64,000 bases of DNA from Uloborus plumipes. Taxonomy: Eukaryota; Arthropoda; Arachnida; Araneae; Uloboridae. The notes below the pieces were generated by a model. That model made no database searches, was not told where the DNA came from, and saw only the letters and a program-made list of their open reading frames with translations. Within the stretch, counting starts at the first letter, position 1. Each line of letters begins with the position of its first letter. This document shows, one piece after another, positions 56,806 through 64,000 of the stretch. The stretch lies in assembly GCA_038373865.1 (NCBI GenBank), contig JAXGGA010002266.1:62001-126000 (forward strand), written 5' to 3'. Made by a program: the position numbers and the translations under genes.

Positions 56806-57225
56806 ACTAACTCAAAATAATCCACTTATGAAGACAATACAAAAGAGACAAAAATGCAAAATTGAAGGATAAATACTAATAATAAAAATAGAAAAGCATT
56901 TGAGTTTAAAGATACATAGAATGCAGAAAACTAAAACAGCAGTAAATATAAATAAACTAAATTGCTACACCCAACAAAGCACACAGGCTTAACAACAAAG
57001 AAATCACCACATTTTAGGCTTAACTTAAAACATTGAAAAACTCTTTAAAAATGCAAATAAAGCAAAAATAAGTCTCAAATACACAAAAATACTAAATTAT
57101 ATGATAAAATACACTCAAATAATCTAAACTAAAGTAGTAAAAAACAAAGATTTACATTAAAAAATCACTTATCTCAGAGCAGCAAAAATCTCCCCTGCAA
57201 CACTAGCGCCCTCTAGCGTTACAAA
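56806..57225 (-). other. Presumed LINE 5' untranslated region
   Basis: AT- and A-rich on the plus strand, no coding frame. It ends near the sequence CTAGCGCCCTCTAGCGTTAC at about 57205-57225, a possible LINE 5' end. Assignment is by position only. Confidence 0.4.
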
Positions 57226-58503
57226 TTTCCTTTAGTAACAGTTAAATAAAGAATGCTGATCAAGACTATGATGTGGAAAGCAGAGTGCTTTATCCAGAGG
57301 AGCGAAAACTTTACAAAGAAGTTAAAGTTTTATCTTTTTACGATTGATAACAATACATTTTAGAATTTCAGTTATTTTAAGTTTTTTACTGAACTAAGTT
57401 GTATATGTTGATTATTATAAGTTTAAATATATTGCACGTGTTTCTAAATGAATAATTCGGGATAATTAAATAAGTATGAAAAGCAGCTAATATGAGCTCA
57501 TGTACAAAAAATGAAACAAATAATCTTTGGGGCAGAAATTAAATTGTCATGGATTATGATATCAGTTCTCATTAAAAAAAAATCGGTACAAGAAGTTTCA
57601 CTATTTGCCAACTCTTAGCAAAAATTTATTTTTTTTACATTGAAATCCAGAAAAAATAAATAATTTAAAAAAGAAAACGAATTAGTAAATATCAATAGCT
57701 GCAAAATTATATCCACGTCGAAAATTACATCAAAGGTAGAGGGAAATAATTATTTCCATTCTTAAAATATACTAATAGAGTTGGCATTCATTGTAGAAAC
57801 CCCTGCCGTTCAAACAAATTGGTCACTGTAGCGAAAAGTCTCTGTAACGTAAATATAAAACATATTGCATGTTAATTTCGTACTGTTTAAAAACACTAGA
57901 ATAACTTTTACTAGTTCTGCTATAATGTTCAACAGGAAGGAAAAGACTAACAAAATTGTAAATCAATACAAGTTTTAGCTTACTTTTCTGTAAAAGTAGA
58001 AAATAGGTGAAAAAAAAATCATGAAAGAAGGCTTGATGCACTGAAAAAAGAAAAAAAAAACGCTCAAAACAATTGAGCCGAAAAAGTACAACTTAATAAA
58101 AACAATTAAAGGCACAGAGAAATTTAAAATAGGAAAGTTGGGTTTTGAGCAGCGGAAACTGTGTTGTTTTTCCTTTTTAAAAAGCTCTCTGCTTTCCATG
58201 TCATAGGCTTGACAGTAGCTTTTTGCTTTAACTCGCACAGGTAAAGTAAAAGATTATTATAAAGCCGTCTTTCGAAAGCTTTGCAGATGACCAAAAATGG
58301 GAATTAAGTTTCCCCGTTGGACGCAAGTAGTGTAATCGCACCACAGCTTCCAGTTTCATTATAACTCGCTAAAACTGGCGATTTCGCAAAAAAAAAAAAA
58401 AAAAGCCGACTTTAGGACCTTATATTTCGATAACGGGGACGCGAGGGCAAAAACGCATGCGTCCAGAAACATGTTTTACAATGCTCTTTCGATTGGTACT
58501 CAT
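57226..58503. other. Probable hAT interior, decayed
   Basis: By position this should be the interior of the hAT element 47013-62651 between the LINE and the next insertion. I could not recognise coding motifs. The right edge is GTACTCAT (58496-58503), the TSD of the next element. Confidence 0.35.
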
Positions 58504-59134
58504 CAGGCTTGGAGTCAATTACGAGAAAATGTAATCGATTACGATTACGAGCGTGAAAAATTGGAGATTACAATTACGATTACGATTACAACCCTCTGCC
58601 AAATCGCTATTACGATTACAGCAACGATTAGATTACGCAAAAAAATGTAATCGATGACGATTATCTGTCGATTACGATTTTGATTACACGATTACAGATT
58701 TGTGAGAAATATTTATAGACAGAGGAAGATCCAAAAGTTTTGAAAGGGGGAGATGTCAAGTTTTAGTGTGCTAGTTTTATACCTTATCAGTTGAGTGGAA
58801 GAAAAATGAAACATGTAAAAGTACTTTCTTAAAAATATTACACAATATTGCACAGTTAGTAATATTTTTATAGCATTTTGTCAAATTAACCATATATTTA
58901 TTCTGGTAAAAATTACTATCAGGAAAAATATAAATATATGCAATTTATAAATTGTTTTAATGTAATTAGTATTAGAATAATAAAATTCTCAAATGATATT
59001 CTTATAAGATTTAACATTTTTCATACCTAATGCATACAGGAGTGCCCCAATGGGAGGTCACGGGAGGTCATTGTGACCTTCCAATAATTTTCGCCCAAAT
59101 TTTGCTGACGATTCGGCAATTTGAAGGCAACATT

Positions 59135-59351
59135 TCATTTCATTTCACACTCCAGGGTTCCCCGTACCTACCACAGCTTTGTGGTTTAACCGGGATAGGG
59201 CCCTGAAGAGCGCTCTGTTCTTAATTTTGAACCAGAACCTAGGGTCGAGCAAACCCTAGGGCCCAGCACCCCCAGAGGTATCGTTTCACTTGGAGGACTT
59301 TGTGACCACGACGAGTCCGATGCCTTACCGATCGGGCCACCACGGCCCTAA
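59135..59351 (-). mobile_element. tRNA-derived SINE (copy 2)
   Basis: The minus strand matches the SINE at 13296-13594, including GTAAGGCATCGGACTCGT and CTTTGTGACCACG-type body sequence reversed. It lacks most of the B-box region. A perfect TSD AAGGCAACATT flanks it (59124-59134 and 59352-59362). Confidence 0.87.
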
Positions 59352-59368
59352 AAGGCAACATTACAATA

Positions 59369-59545
59369 CAGTCGACGCTCGATATAACGACCGTCTCCGT
59401 CCTACAGAAAACGGTCTTTATAACGAGTGGGTCGCTATAAGAGGTAGAACATAGAGTATATTGGGATACAGTTGGGGGGTTTCTCCCCGGTCGTTATATT
59501 AGGATGGTCTTTATAACATGTGGTCGTTATAACGAGCGTCGACTG
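59369..59545. mobile_element. pogo/Tigger-type MITE (177 bp)
   Basis: TIRs CAGTCGACGCTCGATATAAC and, read back from 59545, CAGTCGACGCTCGTTATAAC, with TA flanks (59367-59368 and 59546-59547). Non-coding. Intact TIRs suggest fairly recent activity. Confidence 0.9.
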
Positions 59546-60028
59546 TATTGAGATTACTTGTTCTTTTTAGTTTTTAGAATTTTTTTACAAAAGATGCCTA
59601 ATGTTTTTTCTCACTAAATGTTATGCATGTACGACATGTGTGCGTGCTTGTATTGTATCATTCGGTAAAATAATATCATTCAGTTTTCATTTAAAAAAAT
59701 CGGAACTTCATTCGGCAAATTGATGATTTTCCCCCTCCCAAAAATTTTAGTTCGGGGGGCCCCTGAATGCGTGGATAAAATTATCGTTTCAATGAGAGCA
59801 AGGTTGATAAGTGTTGTGCAAATCATAAAATGAGTTTTTCATCGCGGGGCAGTATATATATAATGTATATAACATATATAATGCTCATTCGCGACAGCAG
59901 TGTCATAGCTGAAGAATTATGATTTTTGATCCACTAATTTTATAGAGATGATTGTAACTAATGTGTAATCTTAACTTGAAAATTTATTTATTTATTTTGC
60001 GTGTGTGTGAGACCATTTTATAATAATA

Positions 60029-60642
60029 CTAGCTTTATACCCGGCGTTGCCCGGGTGCGTATTAATACAACATAGCATTCAGAAAAGAAAAAAAAATTGG
60101 AAGAATTCTATTCTTATTTGTATAAAATAGCACCAGCTAAAAGCGAAACATGTATAAGGCTTTTAATTCATGTTTTTGCATAATTCTTCTGATAGATAGG
60201 AGGATAAGAAAAAAATGTTCTGTATCATACATATTTTGTGCCAAATGAGAACATGAATTATAATTGTTTTTGACTTATTTCATGCTAAAATGAAATAAGT
60301 GAGCCTTGAAATGAAAATTCATTGTTTTAATTTTAATCTTTATTGGAAAATGCTGATATTTAAATACAATAAATTTAATGAATTTGTAACCTAAAGGCTC
60401 ATGTCGATTAAAAAAATAGGCCTAATAATAGGCTAGATTCCTATTAAAGGGTCATTTTTTGACAAAAAACTTGAATTTCAGCTTTTTAGATTTTTTAAAA
60501 TTTCAAGACCCCGCCCATGAGAATTCTAGGGCATCAAGGAACCTCTGTGTCACGTTTGATGAAAATCTGACGCAAACTATGGATTTCTATAGAGAACAAG
60601 TATACAAACATACAAGCATTCACTCATTTTTATAGATATAGA
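60029..60642 (-). mobile_element. Non-autonomous Helitron
   Basis: On the minus strand it starts TCTATATCTATAAAAATGAG at 60642 and ends at 60029-60032 with CTAG, preceded by the hairpin CACCCGGGCAACGCCGGGTA. It resembles the start of the Helitron at 54080 and is non-coding. Confidence 0.75.
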
Positions 60643-61650
60643 TTTTATGTCACAGTTTTTAAGGTATACTGAAGTGCTATTATTGGCACTAAAAACATGA
60701 AATTAAAATAATAAACATTAATACAAAAGTAAATTATCTTTTTGTGCTTTGAATAATTTCAATAAATGCTTAAAAATAAATCATAGGCATTTAGTCTTGT
60801 TCATAAGCAACCCAGGTAGCACAAAAAGCGTTTAAACGTTTTATAAACATTTTTAATCCGTTGTCACAACGTTAATAACCATTTTACAACCTTTAAAAAA
60901 CGAAGTGTGCTACTTGGGAATGTTTTAAAAATCCGTAAATACATCACTTTTTCTTTTATATGCTTAATGATTAAAAAAATTATCAGCATTAAAGTGTAAA
61001 GCATAAACTTAAGATTAAATTATATGTGAAAATATTTTTTAAAAAAGTCACCAGATCGCAAATGAGAGTACTGTATTGCAAATATATATTGAATTCCTTA
61101 GGCACAGTTGCAAATTCCCTCTTATTTTGAAAAATGTCCTCCTCTTTTACTAATGAAAGAAAAAGGGAAAAAATCAAAAACCATGCAACTGTTTTGAGTC
61201 CTGTTAAGCCGAAAAGTATGTGTTTGTAATTTGATACTACTGTCCTCGCCCGAGGAAGTCCGAGCTCGCGCTTTATGACTCGCTAGACGAGAGACGAGCA
61301 CAAAACAACTTGCTGTCTTTCTGTAGCTTGCATTGAACCGGGACCCCCGAGACAAAGAACACGCTCCTTCCCTCGAGTGATTTTTCCCGGGGGGCCGCGA
61401 TTGAATTCTTCTGTTTTAGCGAACGCAACTTAGAAGCTTTCACTTTCAGCAAGTCTGGATTACACGATTACAAGGCTAAATTACGATTATTTTAAGTTGG
61501 ATTACAATTACGATTACGGAAGAAATACTTGATTAAAATTACGATTACACGATTACGAGAGTCCCATTTCCTAATTATGATTACGATTACCAAAAAATGT
61601 AATTGATTACACAGATTACGATTACGTAATCGGCGATTACTCCAAGCCTG
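60643..61650. other. Right part of the hAT element; no gene seen
   Basis: AT-rich, with TAATCG-rich subterminal DNA from about 61450. A possible hairpin or short inverted repeat lies around 60835-60920 (GCGTTTAAACGTTTTATAAA). No coding sequence is supported. Confidence 0.4.
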
Positions 61651-61678
61651 GTACTCATTTAAAAAAATTCGTTATTCC

Positions 61679-62311
61679 ATGATCAAGTACTTTCCTAGTA
61701 AGAGGTGTAGCTTATACTGGCATGTCAAAGCTTTCAAACAAAAACTCATGCTTTTCAAGAAGCATTTAGGATCGATGAACTTTGATCACTTTGAAACGTG
61801 TAAAAACTTAGGTGCATTAAGTACTGCTTCCTTTCCCAAGGAATACGTTTTGGATATCATGTCTAACCTATACGAGAAGAATTTAAGAGCCGTTTACAAG
61901 ACTTTGACCGTGCATTAAATGATATCCAGATTTCTCAAAACCATTTTAACTGCGATATAGACAAAGTGCCTGCTGAAATCCAACTTGAAATCATCGAACT
62001 TACTACCAACGACTCACTCAAGACTGCTTTCCAGGAATGCCAAAAAGAAAGTAATCTACTTTCATTTTACAGTTCTCTCCCAGAAAAAGACTTTAAGAAC
62101 ATAAAAAATCATGCTCGAGTTATGTTTTCTCTTTTTGGGGTCTACCTACAAGTGTGAGCAGACATTTTCAAAAATGAAGTATGTTAAATCTAAGTACAGA
62201 TCCTCTTTATCAAATGAACATTTAAAATCAACTTTAATGATCGGAACTACAAAGTTTGACCCTAAATGGACTGAAATTTTAAGAGGCAAACAAATGCAAT
62301 CTTCTCATTAA
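61679..62311 (+). pseudogene. hAT transposase C-terminal part (GTF2I-repeat-like lineage)
   Basis: Three frame-shifted pieces on the plus strand: KAFKQKLMLFKKHLGSMNFD, then ELTTNDSLKTAFQECQKESN and SFYSSLPEKDFKNIKNHA, then CEQTFSKMKYVKSKYRSSLS followed by NEHLKSTLMIG. The last is the hAT dimerisation domain (STYxCEQxFSxMKxxKSKxRSxLxxEHL), and the first two are like the transposases related to GTF2IRD2. Frame changes lie near 61915 and 62150, so the gene is dead. The remaining N-terminal part is missing from the window, apparently deleted or displaced by insertions. Confidence 0.85.
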
Positions 62312-62612
62312 AAATTGTCCTAAGCGTTGCACTTGCTCTGTCCTCATTTATTGTTAAGTTTCTTATCATCATTAATACATAAAATTCATTTAATAAAATT
62401 GTAGTACGTTACAAGGATTTAGTTTTTAGTCACGCTTGGCTTTTTTTTTCACTCCTTTTGGAGAGCAAAATAGATTTTGTGGGAAAAAAAATGACTTTTA
62501 TTTCAGTTTTCTGAATTACTCTCTAAATTTTATGAGTTTCCGTAATGTTACAAAAAACCCATCTGAACTGACTTATTTTTGGACCGTTGGCCCGCCTCGC
62601 TTCCAAAAATTT

Positions 62613-62849
62613 TCAATTTGGCCCCCGAGTAAAAAAGGTTGGAGACCCCTGGTCTAATAGCATCATTTGATTTTTTTCAGTGTTAACTGATGTGCCATCA
62701 CAATTGATAGCTTTTATGTTCATTATCAACAGAACTCCCTCCCCCCCCCCCCCCCCCATAAATCGTGAAACTGAAGCTACATTTTCTTTTCCTGGGCCAT
62801 TTGCTGGAGCACCATGTCCGAAATATTTAGAGTCTATTTCCTCAACCAA
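62613..62849 (-). pseudogene. hAT-like transposase fragment, right arm
   Basis: The minus strand repeats the left-arm reading of 45927-46130: KYFGHGAPANGPGKENVASV and IMNIKAINCDGTSVNTE. It is separated by a poly-G run (plus-strand C run at 62743-62757) that the left arm lacks. It is the inverted copy in the foldback. Confidence 0.6.
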
Positions 62850-63426
62850 AGATATATGTTCTTCTGCAATCCTAAAGCAGCTACCCTAGCAGAGCTGTAT
62901 TTCGTTTATCATCACGGGGGCCCCTATACAACGCGGGCACTGTATGACGAGGGGCTTAGATTCTGTTTATAGTTTGTATTATTTTACTTTTTACTCCACA
63001 TAAATCACAGATGATTCCCAGTTTCAAGTGTTAAATCAGTTAGATCCCACATTCAAAAACAAGTTTCTAACCAAGCTGCATGGCGTTGTAAAATGCTAGT
63101 TTTGGTGAAAATTACTTAAGTTTAGAACAAATGTGGGAGATTTAAATGTTGTTTAATATACTTTTTTTTCAAACCCAACTTTGGCCTCCGACTTTGCGGT
63201 GTACATTTTTCAACTTGAATTATTTTTAACATTTATTCTTAATATTTAAAAAAAATTAGAAAAAACTAATATTTTTGAAGAAATTCACAAACTTCAGGCC
63301 CGTGCGTAACACCTAAACAATTTCTGATTAGACTGAAATTTTTTGTGGAATATGTGGGTAGGTAGAGGCAACTTTTTATTAACTTAGTAAATTGAATTTC
63401 GAAAAAGTTTTTTTCGATACACCCTA

Positions 63427-64000
63427 TTGAACACCCACTCCTCTAACATCACCAAGATAGTCTAGAATGCAGTTTTTAGAGATACAATTTAGGAAAATTT
63501 TCCCGGGGTGACCCTCGGACCCTCTTTCCCTTTTTCTTCAATGATATTCTTAGCACTACAATACAATCCTAGTAGTAATTACATCCTTCTAACTCCTCTT
63601 CCCCCATCCTCTCTTTAAATACATCTATGGTATCTGTAGTACAGCTTCAAATATTAGGTCTGAGTGGGAATTCAAAAATTTGCAGAATTAAAGATAAGTG
63701 CGAAAAAATAAGGCGTTGTTGCGAATTCCCTTATCCCCATTCCTTAAACCTTGAGACGACTCTGGATGTAACCTCCCCCCCTGAAACCAACGGCTAGATA
63801 CGCTCCTGATGTCAAGTTGTGCACATTCAACACTTAAACCTAGGTGGAAGAGGAAAGAATTTGTAAAATTTTATAACAGAATACTCACGACAGTCACTAA
63901 AAATCCGAACCCAGAAATACCCTCACGTCCAATATGACACATGTTTAACACTCAGGTTAAAATTGAGACCTTGAGAAAAAAATGCATAATTTTACATCAA
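63427..64000. other. Non-coding; hAT-like end at 63808
   Basis: Read on minus from 63808 the sequence begins CAGGAGCGTATCTAGCCGTTGG, a hAT-like terminus, with flank ATGTCAAG on the right. The other end is not visible in the window. No gene is supported. Confidence 0.45.

Larger units (their letters stand above)
49322..57225 (-). mobile_element. CR1-like LINE copy B, near full length, split by a hAT-like element
   Basis: Minus-strand order: 5' region (about 57225-56806), ORF1 (56805-55957), slippery site, ORF2 (from the -1 overlap to 49375), short 3' UTR containing CCCAGTTGGGCCCAGAGCCT-like sequence and a tail of TATTTG repeats ending near 49322. An 8-bp TSD and a 3.67-kb insertion (52272-55942) separate ORF1 from most of ORF2. 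Excising it in thought leaves both frames open. The 5' end is estimated from where unrelated sequence begins. Confidence 0.85.
59038..59766. repeat. Repeat copy 3 (hAT-like non-autonomous), with two insertions
   Basis: Begins near CAGGAGTGCCCCAATGGGAG and ends with CCCCCTGAATG-like sequence (read back CAGGGGCCCCCCGAAC). Flanks AATGCATA and AATGCGTG agree in 6 of 8 positions. It matches 23964-24235 and 16690-16860. A SINE (59135-59351) and a pogo MITE (59369-59545) are inserted within. Confidence 0.6.
58504..61650. mobile_element. hAT-like element with TAATCG-rich ends
   Basis: TIRs CAGGCTTGGAGTCAATTACG and, read back from 61650, CAGGCTTGGAGTAATCGCCG. Perfect TSD GTACTCAT (58496-58503 and 61651-61658). 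About 200 bp at each end is packed with TAATCG/CGATTA motifs. The interior holds a repeat with a SINE and a MITE, and a Helitron. No transposase is visible, so it is non-autonomous. Confidence 0.88.
47013..62651 (+). mobile_element. hAT element (GTF2I-repeat-like transposase lineage), interrupted
   Basis: TIRs CAGGGCTCTCCAACCTACGG and, read back from 62651, CAGGGGTCTCCAACCTTTTT. The TSD GTCTAATA is perfect (47005-47012 and 62652-62659), and removing the element restores the right arm of the surrounding foldback. Its own sequence is limited to 47013-47395, probably part of 57230-58503, and 61651-62651. The rest is two LINE copies and another hAT element. The transposase C-terminal part is at 61679-62311. 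Confidence 0.88.
45365..63426. mobile_element. hAT-like foldback element split by a 15.6-kb insertion
   Basis: Ends TAGGGTGTATCGAAAAAAAC and, read back from 63426, TAGGGTGTATCGAAAAAAAC. The flanks TTGAACAT (45357-45364) and TTGAACAC (63427-63434) agree in 7 of 8 positions. Excluding the inserted element, the length is about 2.4 kb: a left arm 45365-46458, a loop of about 215 bp, and a right arm made of about 46677-47012 joined to 62660-63426. Both arms contain the same transposase fragment in opposite orientations. Confidence 0.82.

Noticed and set aside
45365..63426. Maverick/Polinton-size (18 kb) giant transposon
   Set aside because: The length comes from nested insertions; excluding 47013-62659 the element is about 2.4 kb and no Polinton genes are present.

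Overview
This window looks like eukaryotic, arthropod-type nuclear DNA. It is AT-rich and full of homopolymer runs, with one (TA)n tract of about 90 bp. Most recognisable coding capacity belongs to transposable elements (TEs) typical of invertebrates: Tc1-like, hAT, pogo/Tigger-like, TTAA-target MITEs, Helitrons, a CR1-like LINE and a tRNA-derived SINE. A chelicerate such as a spider is my best guess from the TE mix, but that is inference. I see no rRNA, no free-standing tRNA gene, no CRISPR array, no LTR pair and no bacterial gene structure. The only plausible host gene is a short C2H2 zinc-finger exon (43100-43684, minus).

Layout. 1-6617: a hAT-like end, an almost pristine Tc1-like transposon (1911-3330, 343-aa transposase with its D, D and E residues), a (TA)n tract and a decayed Tc1 relic. 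6618-16369: a giant foldback element whose arms carry inverted copies of a TE-associated cysteine-rich protein. It is interrupted by a TTAA MITE (9089-9602) and by a second long-TIR element (9627-15810), which in turn holds a 2.46-kb palindrome (10756-13214), a SINE (13296-13594) and gene debris. 17162-20420: a DUF7869-like TE gene with an intron and frameshifts between inverted repeats. 20767-23851: a Tc1 relic carrying hAT-type insertions. 25755-37251: a pogo/Tigger-like element containing a 7.8-kb hAT-like element, which contains further elements; an iteron-ended element (34593-36764) sits in the same host. 37252-45364: AT-rich unique-looking DNA with two 5'-truncated LINE fragments, a palindromic TTAA MITE and the zinc-finger exon. 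45365-63426: a second giant foldback, split by a hAT element (47013-62651) that itself received two head-to-tail LINE copies and a hAT element with TAATCG-rich ends (58504-61650). One LINE copy is split by a further hAT-like element that holds a Helitron.

The insertions can be ordered because many have exact target-site duplications (TSDs), often 8 bp and hAT-like. The most interesting signals are these. (1) A canonical A AAA AAC slippery heptamer lies exactly at the ORF1 stop in two independent LINE copies, with ORF2 open in the -1 frame, which suggests programmed -1 frameshifting. (2) Palindromic (foldback) derivatives recur across unrelated DNA-transposon families, some with transposase fragments in both arms; they could be sources of hairpin RNA. 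(3) Several internally dated nests are visible, including an insertion whose empty site is preserved in the other arm of the same palindrome. All calls are from reading the sequence only; family assignments rest on recalled motifs, not on searches.
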